Assembly: GCA_036768485.1 (NCBI GenBank)
Contig: JAVLUZ010000151.1
Span: forward strand, 1,458,419-1,522,418
Reading direction: 5' to 3'
DNA length: 64,000 nt
From: Mermis nigrescens
Taxonomy: Eukaryota; Nematoda; Enoplea; Mermithida; Mermithidae
In this document: piece by piece, positions 11,449-23,064 of the stretch
Numbering within the stretch: the stretch's first letter is position 1
How the letters are laid out: the number at the start of each line of letters is the position of its first letter
Program-made: the position numbers and the translations under genes
Notes under the pieces: generated by a model
The model's database searches: none
What the model was told of the DNA's origin: nothing
The model's input: the letters and a program-made list of their open reading frames with translations, nothing else

Positions 11449-12024
11449 GTTACAATCCTCTTTAATTCAAGGGTTACCTAGTAATTGCTTTTTATAAAGC
11501 ACTAAGAATTGAGCCTGTGTGATTAATCACAGTTGCTGATTAATGACTCATCGTAAGGAGAAGTTTTAAACTAAGTAGCCACATTGTTGTGAGTATGTTA
11601 AAAAATGATTAATTTCTATCAATTAGCCAGGTATACAAAAGCAGACTTGGACTAAGAGCTCTTATTGCTGGGGTACATGTGTTTCAAAATGATGATAGAT
11701 ATTTAATGAGCGCATGTTTGGGCACCTAGAGGAGATAACAAGCTATGACTGAATGAAGACATGTCTTCAAAATATCGAGTACTATTTGCACTAAAATAAC
11801 TATACCTATACATTTAAATGCAGCACCCTGCAATAAAAAATAATATGTATTATATGATTAAATTGTCAAGTACTAAAACTAATAAAGATACATCATGTAC
11901 AATTAAGCATACTATACACTCATAAATGCAGCGCTCTAGTATAAAATATATGGCTTACATCATTAAATTGTAAATCACTACCCAACTACAACTAATCAAA
12001 ATACATCAACTACAAATATGCTTT

Positions 12025-12464
12025 TTAATGGTGAATCACTGTGGCTGACTCGGATAAAAGAAAATGTTGATGATAACAATCCCAATTGCCATCACGATGC
12101 CGCAAATAGGGAAAAACAGCATCCTCCATTTTATCTTTTTGTCTATCATTCTGACCTAATTGCGAATTTAAAAGAGCACAAATTTTAGAAGAACGAAAAT
12201 TTAACTCACTTAAAAGATCAGTGCTGGTGGTGGTTATATTCCTCTTGCCTAAAATAAAGAGTGTGCTCATAAATTATGCAACCTAGAAGGGTATTGTTGA
12301 AAATGAGTTACACTTGCGTTACAGAGCTGATATATGTGGTTTAATGGTTTCCTTTTTGTTTTTGCATTGGGAATAGATGTAGCAGCGCTCGTTTTTGCCA
12401 CCACTACGCCTTCTAGATATTGATAACAATTTAAATTGGAAAGCACACATTTAAATTCAAGCAT
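12025..12464 (-). pseudogene. Unidentified two-frame gene, left copy
   Basis: Two overlapping minus-strand frames, 12464-12267 (MLEFKCVLSNLNCYQYLEG) and 12270-12025 (MSTLFILGKRNIT), are both recognisable in the duplicate at 40320-39925. The second frame keeps an acidic segment DAVFPYL followed by Trp-Asp-Cys-Tyr. Preservation of both segments across two copies suggests former coding. Family unknown. Confidence 0.3.
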
Positions 12465-12470
12465 TCACTT

Positions 12471-13345
12471 CACGTTGTTTTCACTATACAATGAATGATT
12501 TTGAGGTTTTTAAACTTCCCTGTAAGAACAAGAAAGATTCAGAACGTGAGACATAGCTCAATAGAAAGAACATTAAATTTTCTAGCTGTTTACTGAAAAA
12601 AAATTTGAAAAATGTCAGAAACTCACAAAATAGTAGCTGAAAACATCAAAAGCTACAGTATGACAGCCTTCCTGGCGGCCATATTGAAAAACTGGAATTC
12701 TTTAGTAAATCAGACAAACAGGATATCATTCAAACGAGCTTTTTTAGGGCTTTCTAAAATGCGGTTAAACATTGGAAAATATGGAAAATAGCATGAGTAA
12801 AATGCATATCTTATGGGGGCAGCCATATTGGAAAAAATTTGAATTGGAATTGCAGGACGAAATATTCAAAAACACGAAAAACAAAATGGGGTGAAATTTA
12901 GAACACAAAAATATCTATCTATTTTGCTATCTTCCGAAATATGAAACTTTACCTGTATACTGTAGTGACCAAGCAAAGTTTGAGCACTTTTACGAGCCTA
13001 GCATACTGTAGACATAAGCTAGCTATACTTTTTATGGCAAAATAGTTTTATTTTAAAATTGTCCATCTGAAACACTTTATTTTATGGAAATCCGTTCAGT
13101 GGTTCTTGAGTTCATCTAAAAAAACCTCACTTCACTGAAATGAGTTATTCAATGGTGAGCAGGTTCATCATCTTTGGCCGACTGTCAAACTGTAGGCATG
13201 TTATAAAATGAAACGTGGACTGATTTTTGAGCAAGCTGAATGAATTATGATTATTTATTGTATTGATTCTTATAACAAATACCAGCAGATTAAAAGTTAT
13301 ACTCATAAATGTACTCAAATTCTCAAATTGTGTGAAAATGACGTG
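12471..13345 (+). mobile_element. 875-bp DNA transposon with CACGT inverted ends, copy 1
   Basis: It begins CACGTTGTTTTCAC and its reverse-complemented right end is CACGTCATTTTCACAC; the inverted similarity continues with a shared ACAAT and AT-rich bases. The other duplication copy lacks the whole segment. A second copy sits inverted at 60585-61457. There is no coding frame, so it is non-autonomous. Superfamily not determined. Confidence 0.75.
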
Positions 13346-13621
13346 ATGTTCATCATTGTCGAATTTTATAAATTTTAGTGGCTTTGAGGAATCGCCTAAA
13401 AGACAAACATGAGCTGCTAAGACTATTAAAAATCAAAAAGGTTATCATGTGCTTTTGACATTGGTACTCTCACGGCCTCTAAGATTCCTAAAATTAGGCA
13501 CTACGTAATAATAAGTTGGAAAATATGCAAATTACACAAGTACCTGCTATACCGAGGACCGCTCTAGCAATATTGTCCTTTTGCGTGTGCCACACCTGAC
13601 ACTGGGTGGGTGTCAGCTCAA

Positions 13622-13860
13622 TTTTTGTTTCTTAGTATCATTTTTTAATATTACAAGCTTGTTTTCCTTGTCAATCAAAACATAGGTTTCATAGCCCAAA
13701 TCTACTGCCTTGATTGGAATGTTAAACATAAGGGCATTAAAACAACTATCTGACAAATTAACTAGCTTATTGACTGAAAGTGCATCAAGTTAATGCAATG
13801 AGTCATAGGGTAAAGGGGTAATTTTCCAAAATTTTGACACACACAAAATTCAATGCTAGT
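13622..13860 (-). pseudogene. Conserved unidentified frame, left copy
   Basis: This aligns to the intact 76-codon frame at 40602-40832 in the other copy, sharing NFGKLPLYPMTHCINLM and a C-terminal segment VDLGYETYV followed by DKENKLV. One base is missing in the middle compared with the other copy. The regular hydrophobic/charged pattern looks like a folded domain, but I do not recognise it. Confidence 0.4.
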
Positions 13861-14658
13861 AACACCTTTCCACTTGGAAACTATGCAATACATGTTGTTT
13901 CTGAGGCTAAACTCAACTCTGTTTGACATTCTAGAGAAAGAGATAACTGAAGCATACTAAATTGTAAGGGGTTGGAAAGAACAATGAGCTAAATGAGCTC
14001 AAAAATTGCATATACTGACTGCTTAATGACATCAGTGTAGCAAAACCCCTCCAACCATGGTACCGCCTAATGATGTCACTGCTAACTAACAGTAAATGCG
14101 AAAAACTATGTATCTGTACAAATTTATTGAGAAAAACTCACATTAAACAGAATAGTCAAAAAAACTTGACAAGTATGATCAATCATAAGTAAGGAATCAA
14201 ATTCACCATAAATTACAAGAGAAAATGCATAACAAAAAACATAATAAAAACCACCAACACATTGACATATAAAAAAACCGGGGTGAATTTGAGGGATATA
14301 CTCTGGAATTGACATAAAACAGCAATTTTGAACTTAAGCCTCAACCAGTTGGGCAACATGCCACTCCTGATTTTACCCAACTCCAGTGGGAGTACCTGGC
14401 TAGCGCATCCCTTCTGGTCTAGGCTTAGTTCTTTTGACAATTATTCACTTTGCAATTTCACATTAAGTACCAACCCCATTGATTTTTGCTGTAACACTGC
14501 AGTGACTGCAAAGCCAAGGAGCAGAAAAACTATTCAAACCAAAAATGTTGAACAATTCAGTCAATGAACAAGACTATCTTAGCTGGAATTTTCACCAAAT
14601 AAAATTCAAATTCAAACTTTTCATGTACTGTCTCACTGAGGATTTTAAAACAAATTAA

Positions 14659-15728
14659 CCCTTTATTAACGGCACTTTATGTAGGGTAGTTCATTCAAAA
14701 TCTCATTCATATTCAAATTCCCCATTTTTCAAAAAGTCTCCCTGATTTTTTTCGTGACTCTAGCTACAGTAGGACGTGAGAAAAAAAGTCCCATTTTTGG
14801 GATGGTTGTTAATAAGTGTATATCCCATTTTTGGGATGGTCGTTAATAAGTTTACATGCAGGACGCTCATCAATAAGTGCACATCCCATTTTTGCCATCA
14901 TTTTTGCATGGAAAATTTTTGGGATTGACGTTCTCTATATAGTCTGATGTCGTTCCAAGGCGATTCTCTAGTTTAGATACATACAAGGTACATACAGGTA
15001 GGTATAGGTACCTATGTACCTAATTGGACTGTAAAGCAGCTGGTTTACATAGGTAGTATCAGGGACGGATGGGGGGGCGACCAACCCCCCCCCCACCCCA
15101 TTGGTCCGAAATAATGCACATATTAACTATTTTTGAGCAATATTTGGGTAAAAACGGGCCATTTTTCCGCCCAAATACATAAGGGTCCCACCCCCCCTTA
15201 GAGGTACCACCCCTCCCCTTAGGAAAATCCTGGATCCGCCACTGGGTAGTATGTATGTACGTACAATTCTAAGAGAGAATTCAAGCAATTTCTGAAGGTA
15301 ATAAAGGTCATGAAGACATCAAGAGAAAAACAGAGTTGCTTTTTCATGCTGTCACTTATGAGCACGCGTCCCAAAAATGGGACTTTATTTTTCAATCTAA
15401 ATTTCTCAAAGGGTATTAGCCGCATTTTAATTATTGAGATACCGTTAGAAAGCCCTGAATGAGCTCCACAGCTCGTAAAAATTCCTGACCAGAGAAACAA
15501 AAAATTGTGGAATCCGGGACAACGAAAGTGGCGGACAAAAAGTGAGGTTATTTCAATACAGTATATTTCAAATTTCACACTACTAACATGAAAGAAAATA
15601 CACATAAACTTGCAGATCTTGGACAATGCTTTTGAATGAACACTCGCACGCTTTATAAGATTCCATTGTTCTTGAGTTATTTTGCAGCAAACTTTGTGGA
15701 GGAAAATGGGACGGGCGTTAATAAAGGG
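14659..15728. mobile_element. piggyBac-like element with perfect 13-bp inverted ends
   Basis: TTAA flanks both sides (14655-14658 and 15729-15732). The ends are CCCTTTATTAACG and its exact reverse complement. Inside near 14787-14905 are tandem-like units containing CCCATTTTTGGGATGG and GTTAATAAGT. A second small transposon is nested at 15060-15244. The 135-codon minus frame ending at 15219 overlaps that nested element and is not convincing as a gene. Non-autonomous. Confidence 0.85.
15060..15244. mobile_element. 185-bp MITE nested in piggyBac-like element (hAT-like)
   Basis: It is flanked by a perfect 8-bp duplication GGTAGTAT (15052-15059 and 15245-15252). The ends are CAGGGACGGATGG and, reverse-complemented, CAGTGGCGGATCC. 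An 8-bp duplication with CAG-starting ends fits the hAT superfamily. Confidence 0.8.
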
Positions 15729-15920
15729 TTAAATACCAATCAATTAATTATATAGAAATCGAAATTTCAGTAAAACGCGTTTTTATGTATAAAAAACATT
15801 TTTCCAAAAAACAAGTGTGCTTCTTCTGACATTGACAAGGCAATTTGTGGAATTTTACCTATAATGAAAAAGCGACTACGAAATGATATGGAGTCAATTA
15901 CAAAATTTTTATAATTATAA

Positions 15921-15968
15921 GGAAATTCTGTTTTCTCTGCAATTGGAAATTCTGTTTTCTCTATGATT
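15921..15968. repeat. Two tandem copies of a 24-bp unit
   Basis: GGAAATTCTGTTTTCTCT occurs twice head to tail, and a third related copy lies at about 16754. Function unknown. Confidence 0.6.
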
Positions 15969-16089
15969 AAATCATTTCTGTACTTCTACAAAAAAATTGT
16001 ATAAATACAATATACAACAAGGCTTAGTTTATCAGCATAGCATAGTAATAGCTGAGACATATAGGCAAATTGCACTAACGTACGCCAAA

Positions 16090-16285
16090 CTCATCTAAAC
16101 AAACTTTAGAAATAAATCTGTATACCATTTAAAAGATTTACAATCAACAGTACTTTGGGGCAAAGAATTCCAAATTCTATCCATCCTGTTTGCAAAGTCA
16201 TTTTTCCTACATTCTAAATGAAATTTGTGCATATAAAGCGGGCTGGAGCAGTACCCATAAGGGGGAAGGGGCAGAACCATGACTT
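16090..16285 (-). pseudogene. Non-LTR retrotransposon (LINE) C-terminal relic
   Basis: A short minus-strand frame reads KNDFANRMDRIWNSLPQS followed by a segment with S.F and a final LFLKF. The run of NR, a basic residue, WNSLP, then Ser and Phe spaced as here is typical of the extreme C-terminus of the reverse transcriptase polyprotein of CR1/jockey/RTE-like LINEs. Nothing else of the element is visible. Confidence 0.5.
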
Positions 16286-18119
16286 AGGCGGAAAAATTAG
16301 CCATTTTAACCCAAAAATCGCTTGAAAATCCTTAATTTTGCACACTCCCCCAACTTAAATCTGCCCCTGCTTACCAAGCCGGTACCTCTTTTAGGTGCAC
16401 ATTCGAAAAGGTCTTCAAAGGAAAGTAACTGTCACTTGATTATTCTGAAAGCAAAAGTGAGATCAACAGGAATACGCTGAATTTAATTTGCCCATTTGAC
16501 AAAACGTCCAAATGAAGCATTTTTAGCTCAGTAGCCCAGAAGTCACATTTGGAATGAATGAATGAATGTCTTTTCTTCCAATTAAATTCATTTTGGGTCA
16601 TTTAAAGCCTCTTTCCGTCATTTTACTTTTCCCACCAAATATTTGGATCCACCGACTGACCCCCAAGCCCAGCCTGATCCACAAGACATTTAAAGAGCAA
16701 TTGTTTTTAATTTATCACTCAAAAAAGGCCAATTGTAGTTCTACAATATTTTTGGAAATTCTGTTAACTCTGCAATTTAGTCATTATTAATTGTAGAACC
16801 ATATCGGATATGAAGTACAGAAAATTTGAAGAACACTACGAACGCCTCTTCAGAATTAAAAGGAGGATATTCAGCTGTTCTTTCCAATGTACACTGTTGC
16901 ATAAATTCTACATATATTATGTTTCTATTTGCAAGATTAAAAATAATAAATCAACCAATAAATTCTTCAGGAATAATGTAATTTAGTCATTATTCATACT
17001 TACTATCACTTACTGTTCTGTTAATGTATCCGTCATCTCCCATATAATAAATGATGATACACAATTTGCTATTTCCCAATTGACGAATGACTCGAGATAT
17101 AAAAGTAGCCATGCTGAAAAAATTAAGTATATACATAAAATGCCGACTGAAATGCCTTAGCAGTTTTAAAAACTTCCGATTCAACCAAACTTTCATTCAA
17201 GCAAAATTTTCGGATCATCCTGGCTACAACCTTTCATGGGGAATGCTGTAATGTCAACAATGCCAATACACTTTGTCAGGGAAGTGTTGAATACTGAAGC
17301 TACCCATTTATAAAATTATTTCTGTAAAATTTTATATGACTGTTTTCATTTTTCAATTAATTATGATAATTTTTGTTGGATTGTTTTTCAGGTATTTGGC
17401 AAAAGAAAACGGGTCAATTGCAAGAACCAGATACATCCTTTTGACTGAAAAAGTCAAATCATTTTAGCAAATTATAAATCATCAATACTTATTTATTTAC
17501 AAAAGTTTTAAGCTCATGAATCTTGGACTTGTGTTCTTCTGGTTTCACTTTCCATTCTGATGTACAATTCTTAGAATTAGCCTTCAATAGTTGTTTATCC
17601 ATGTGGCTTGATTGTCATCTTATGCCCATGAATCATGGGATAATTATTTTAATTCCCTAATTCCTAAAACTTATTAAGGAGTACCCATTCATTAATATCC
17701 TTTGAATTGGGATTTAGAATGAGATTAGATTGAAAATAACAAAGATAAAATCTGGCTTGAAAACTAGATTCAAATTGAGGATTAATCTACCTGCTGTACA
17801 GTTGATAATAATCTGTGAACCTAAAAATAATATTTAAATTTGTTTAGCTTAGAATATAAATCTTTCAAATCCTAAGTTTGATAAAGAACTACTCAGAAAG
17901 ACTGATTCACTTCTGTTAAATAATATGTTGAATAATCAATTAGCTATGTATAATCGTATAGGTATCCTTCTTTATTTAATATAGGTATGGGTGTGTGTTT
18001 ATGATTGCTTAGATATGCTCTGCCAACCTGATAAAAGTTTACATAGAATTAAATTCTCTAATAAAAGGGCATGTTGGATAACTTTGAGGTCATATAGCAT
18101 GTAACTAAGTAGCAGTAGG
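16286..18119. other. No gene seen
   Basis: AT-rich sequence with short, low-complexity frames on both strands and no motif, RNA gene or repeat end that I can support. Confidence 0.4.
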
Positions 18120-18870
18120 CCAGGTAACCTGTTATATAGGGCTTTATCCTATCTTTCCTATTCCTCTTGTACGCATGTAGCTAACAGTGTATTGAAAGTA
18201 CGATTTAATCTTTCCACAAGACTGTTGCTTAGCAGACAGTATGGCAAAGATGTGATCTGGCAGATACCATGTATTTGATAGACTCATTGGAATATAGTGG
18301 CCACAAACCCAGTTCCATAGTCAGATTTGTTAATTTTCAAGGCACAAAATTGCAGGAAAATTGATCCACAAAACAGTTGGCTATTGTAATGGAACAAATA
18401 TAAGAATTGGCCACAGTCTTAGCTTATTTGAATCCATTAAGGCTAAAATATGATAGTTGTTGATGGTAATAACCATGAGCAGTACCATAGTATCCATGAC
18501 CCAATTGTCTAGAGCAGCAGCCAGGGGATAGTGCGCATTGTCTCCACTGGTAGATGTTTAGTTGAGGGACAGTGGCAAAGATAAGGAAGGCATCCATGGC
18601 GATTCTCCTACACATTTGCATGTTGTCTTGGCCATATACATCATTCACAAACTTTTTCCCAAGTGCGTTGATTGGCCCAGTGTCCAGATGTGGGGTTATT
18701 GTGTAGTGCTTGTGACAACATAGGTAAAGGACAACATGGAACAACCAAGATGGGTTCCTGCTATGAATTGTTCCATTATCTGAGCATGCCATTGTTGATC
18801 ACATACTTGTCAGCTAAGTTCCACTGTTCAGGTGTGATCTGCTTCGGAATTCTGCTATTTCACAAGAAAT
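18120..18870 (-). pseudogene. Degenerate Ty3/Gypsy integrase
   Basis: Minus-strand pieces in several frames resemble a Gypsy integrase. A His-containing segment (SGHWANQRTWEKV) comes first and looks like the HHCC finger. Then comes a core with SDYGTGFVATIFQ, and the catalytic-Glu region SNSLVERLNRTFNTLLA. Stops and frameshifts are frequent. No LTR or other pol domain is found next to it, so this is an old fragment. Confidence 0.65.
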
Positions 18871-19930
18871 GTAGAATAGCACTTATAAAGGCATCTCAAA
18901 GCTGATAATTTGCAAGATCCATAATAAATCATTGTTTAAATTGAGTACACCAAAAATTTTTTTACATTTTTTGAAGTCCATTAAGTCTGTGATTCTATTC
19001 TGACTGGCATGTTATACTTGAGGCTCCATAGTGTCAACTGGCATATGCAACAATCCCATCCAAGATATCAAAAGATGATACAATAAATTGACCAAAATAA
19101 AATGGAGCAATTATTGGCTTTCTGATTTTACAGTTCAAAGCCCAAAAACATAAGTGTGCATATGTAATGAACACTAATCCCTCATAACACTGAATAAGGC
19201 AATATCTTTCAGATAATAGCACACTATGATATAACATATTATTAACAATGAGCTAGCTTATCACTTAGTAACACAAGCACATGCTATTGCACAGTTTTGT
19301 TACATAAGCATTATGCAATAAAACTATTTGCTTTTGAAAACTAGAAAATCTATCTTGAGCGGCTGCAGCAGATCAAAAAGTGGCACCAAGTTATCACCCG
19401 GTTTATTTTTAAATAAGACTCACACACACTCATCCACCCCAATTCTCAGAAAATGTACCAACCATTCATGTGAAAAATGACCATTGGTTCGAAAATAGAT
19501 AGCACTCATGTTATGCGTTCTTAATTCCTGCAAACTGCTGTGCACATGAACACCCCATGTTTTAGCTTAGTTACTAAATGAATAACACAAAATAAAATAA
19601 TATCTTATAATTCTAAGTGACTGTAGAAATCAACAGCCTGCACCAAGAAGCTCTAATGGAAATGACTGTAGCCCCAAGTATTAGAAAAAATATAAAAGTT
19701 CCTGGCTGGTTCTTCAACTCACATTCCACCTCATTGCCCTTTAACTATTTTTATTCTCTGTTGTAACCTTCAAAAACCTCTTTCATGGAATATGACAATG
19801 TTGTTCTTGAACAGTCTTACTGTACCTACTGTGCATTACATGGCATTAGTCCCCCAAAATCATCCACAGCCTAACCTAGCCATCTACCCCCAATAAATCC
19901 CCTATCGACAACATTTGCAGCTCCCTGCAT
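18871..19930. other. No gene seen
   Basis: AT-rich sequence without a supportable feature. Confidence 0.4.
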
Positions 19931-20180
19931 CATACGTGGGCAGCAAGAAAATTCTGGGGGGGGGCTGCAAGATTTTTTGAAGGTCAAAAAATGGCCTTAA
20001 AAATGGTGGTATGGTGATAAAACACCATTTTTTGACGTTTCTCATCAAGCACTATCCATTGGCATCAAAAAATTGTGAAAAAACGAAAAAAATTCAAAAA
20101 TTGAATTCTGGGATAGTATTTTGATTTCTGGGGGGGAGTATTTTGGTTTCTGGGGTGCATACCCCCCAAACCCAGGTGTG
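19931..20180 (-). mobile_element. MITE-A copy, minus orientation
   Basis: It reads CATACGTGGGCAGCAAG at the left and ends CCCAGGTGTG at the right. The flanks CCCTGCAT and CCCTGTGT agree at 6 of 8 positions, consistent with an aged 8-bp duplication. Confidence 0.85.
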
Positions 20181-20634
20181 CCCTGTGTGGAGATTTGAAC
20201 ATACGCCACCACTCTCTACACACAATTGGAATGACCAAAAGTAAGCTAATTTCTCAATGTTCTGCTTTATGTACCATAACCTTTACAAAACTGAACTCTA
20301 AATGCTTGTCTCAGGCGCCCACCACATTGTATAAGGCTAGTTCTCTAAGTAAAAAGGAAATAAATAAGATGAACACTGTTGATCTTCAAGAATTACAAAC
20401 ACTTTTACAATCAGTACTGAGGATTGAACTAGGCAAACTTTAGATAATGTTTTGACCGCTTTTGAGGACCACTCACCCCTGCTGCTCACTCAGACCTAAC
20501 CACTGCTTTTTTATGATAATTCTAATTAGAATTTTTTTTAGACCATTTAAATTATGGGAATGGGAGTAAATCACCTGAGAAACTAAGGACTAACACCCTA
20601 ACTTTGGGAGCCTAAGGCATAATGTGGTGGCAAT

Positions 20635-20671
20635 CACACATGGGCGTGGGGGTTTTGGGGGGTATGAACCC
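20635..20671 (+). mobile_element. MITE-A, left piece of a copy split by a retroelement
   Basis: It starts CACACATGGGCGTGGGGG after the target duplication GTGGCAAT (20627-20634). It is cut off after TATGAACC by LTR sequence. The right piece is 29913-30139, followed by the same GTGGCAAT. Confidence 0.9.
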
Positions 20672-21119
20672 TAGCACATTACACGTTCATGCACACACAT
20701 AACCATTTGGTAGAATTCACACATGCATGTGATTTTATAATCGTAAGACTGCACATTATTTTAAGTATAATAAGAGTAGTATACGATACGACGACAAAGA
20801 GGCGGAGAATTTGGTCAAGAAGATGCTGCGCGCACGGGCGAGTAAGAAGAGGCTGCGACGAGAAGAGGCAGGAGTTTTAAGATACATGCATTAGTGAAAA
20901 GTGTGGGCCAGGTTTTGTATCTGTGCGGCCCTTGTGCTGTTTCGCCGAGTAAAGTTAGGCTACGGTTTTGTTATACTTTAACGTAGTATATATTAGTAGG
21001 CATAGTGCCCGAATAAGCGACTGTCTGTAAAATAAGCTTTTGATTCAAAATAGTGATTTCTATCCCTAACTTTTGATAAAGCGAAAAACAGAAATTAAAG
21101 TGGGGATACAGAAATTACA
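20672..21119 (+). repeat. LTR-A
   Basis: This is a near full-length LTR in forward sense: TAGCACATTACAC to GAAATTACA. By comparison with LTR-B it has lost the first few bases. Its 3' end is joined, with one extra T, to an inverted fragment of gag instead of a primer binding site. Confidence 0.85.
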
Positions 21120-21120
21120 T

Positions 21121-21657
21121 TTTTGCTCTCTGATCTAAATCAGGATATGCAAGGCGTGCTAAACGTCTCAGTTCAGACAAAAATTCAGATACAGATTCGG
21201 AACGTTTTTGTTTACGCTCCATGAGAGATTGCTGCTGAACATCACTGTCACGATTATCAGGAAAATGCGTTTCAAGTCATGCTTTATGTGCATCATATGT
21301 GTTAGGCGGGTTTTGAAGGTATTTTTAAATCTTCAAAAGTGGCGCAGGGCTGTGCCGCTCGAAAAGGATTCGAGACATGCTAACTTTAAAGTGCAAATCG
21401 TTGTCTCTAAAACCTTGCAACGATAAATATTGTTCAAATTTATGCAACCAGTCTGTAAAATTCTCTCCCACCGCTCCTGAAAAAGGTCGGGGAGGACGGT
21501 TAGCTAAGCCTATATTGTTTTGCAAATTTGGAGCTCTGAGATCATCTAAGAGAGAGTTATTTGCTTGAACGTCTCTTAGTTGATCTCCGATTACTGTCTG
21601 CAAAGTATCTGTAATTATACGCTCAAGTTCACCTGCTGTACGATCAGTGTGTGGCAT
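21121..21657 (-). pseudogene. Truncated gag fragment, inverted
   Basis: This is the first part of gag, starting at the same Met (MPHTDRTAGELERII) as the forward gene and nearly identical for about the first 90 codons. A frameshift then scrambles it. At 21121 it stops abruptly at LTR-A, at the position corresponding to 26327 of the forward gag. The remainder of the capsid domain and the zinc knuckles are absent. Confidence 0.85.
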
Positions 21658-21970
21658 GCTTATATGTGAATGCGTTATAACTTAGGCCTTAGATTCAATT
21701 TCTATGCGCTTAAATTGATCAGAAAGTGATTCTGAATTTTTCGAAATTTTTTATTTCGAAATTTATTAATTTTAGCAATATGTGTTGAAATGAATTCAGA
21801 ATTGCAAATACAACTGTTATCAATATATGTGATATTACTTGCTTATATATGTGGCCTAAACAATGCTACAATTACTTATATGCGAGTACAAATGTGATTT
21901 TATGCATGAATAGACTTACTGTTTTTTCCTGAACTGCCAACGTGGAGATTCCATATGATTCGCGTGATTT

Positions 21971-21981
21971 GGCGCTCGCCA
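21971..21981 (-). other. Candidate primer binding site
   Basis: On the minus strand TGGCGAGCGCC starts immediately after the terminal CA of LTR-B. TGG complements the CCA tail of a tRNA, and the immediate contact with the LTR end is where the primer binding site belongs. The matching tRNA was not determined. Confidence 0.6.
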
Positions 21982-22418
21982 TGTAATTTCTGTATCCCCA
22001 CTTTAATTTCTGTTTTCGTTTTATCAAAAGTTAGGGATAGAAATCACTATTTTGAATCAAAAGCTTATTTTACAGACAGTTGCTTATTTGGGCACTATGC
22101 CTACTAATATATACTACGTTAAAGTATACAAAACCGTAGCCTAACTTTACTCGGCGAAACAGCACAAGGGCCGCACAGATACAAAACCTGGCCCACACTC
22201 TTTCACTAATATATGTATCTTAAAACTCCGCCTCTTCTTACTTGCCCGTGCGCGCAGCATCTTCTTGACCAAATTCTCCGCCTCTTCATCGTTGTATCGT
22301 TAAGCTACTCTTATTATACTTAAAATAATGTGCAGTCTTACGATTATAAAATCACATGCATGTGTGAATTCTACCAAATGCTTATGTGTGTGCATGAATG
22401 TGTAATGTGCTGCTAACA
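21982..22418 (-). repeat. LTR-B
   Basis: A complete LTR of 437 bp on the minus strand, starting TGTTAGCAGCACATT and ending GAAATTACA, thus with TG...CA termini. On its upstream side lie integrase and RT; on its downstream side lie the primer site, leader and gag. It is therefore the junction between the end of one element and the start of another, as in a tandem or a one-LTR circle. Confidence 0.85.
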
Positions 22419-23064
22419 TGTGTATGTAGCTTACAAAAAGTGCTTAAGACGTTTCAAAATACGTGCTTATATATGCGTTCTACATGACATGCCCGGCTCT
22501 CTTGAGAGTCGAACGCCCTCGTTTGAGCCAACAATCTACAATTACTAAATAAATAGGTACGAGCAATGCTTAGATAGGTAAGTATTAATACTAGCTTGCA
22601 ACTATGCATGCATTAAATTGCTCAAGATTATATGTGGTCGGATTCTACGCGTACATAGTGAGATTTTTTGAAGAAAATTAGATAATAAATCCTGATTTAC
22701 ATGTGAATTATTCACTACATGACATTTACCGTCTGTGAAAGACGAGCGTCCTCATTGGAATTTGCTGAAAACCTGAAGTAGTTTCGATCTTATTAGTTAG
22801 AATATGGGTCTGATATGTGTATGTGAGCAAATAATGTAAAAGAAGTTACATTAAAAACAAAACATTAGCTCACTCAATGCGTTATATATGTATGTAAACA
22901 TAGATACAGTTGCCTAGTTAAATGTATTACGGTGCGTTTGCAAATACTTGCAAGAGAAAGAATACAGTAATTTTACCGTGCACGAATACAGTATGGCTTA
23001 GTGTTATTTACATGAACAATTTCTACTGCTTTCGAAAACATGCTTTCGATTTTGAGATTCGGGT
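22419..23064. other. Integrase-to-LTR interval without envelope frame
   Basis: On the minus strand this is the stretch between the integrase C-terminus and LTR-B, where gypsy-type retroviruses normally carry env. It holds only short frames rich in stops and no signal peptide or Cys-rich segment, which supports env being located elsewhere in this element. Confidence 0.5.

Larger units (their letters stand above)
8277..14036. repeat. Segmental duplication, left copy, block B
   Basis: The block aligns to 36416-41021. Compared with that copy it has gained a MITE-A (11206-11448) and an 875-bp transposon (12471-13345). Similarity ends sharply after GACATCAGT, where the right copy continues into a palindromic hairpin and Polinton sequence. 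Confidence 0.9.

Noticed and set aside
15219..15626. 135-codon minus-strand open frame
   Set aside because: It runs across the boundary of a nested MITE into piggyBac-like internal sequence. Its C-terminus is encoded by the MITE end itself, so it is a by-product of repeats.
20195..20443. 82-codon plus-strand frame just right of a MITE-A copy
   Set aside because: The composition is plausible, but I see no motif, start signal or second copy; not distinguishable from chance.
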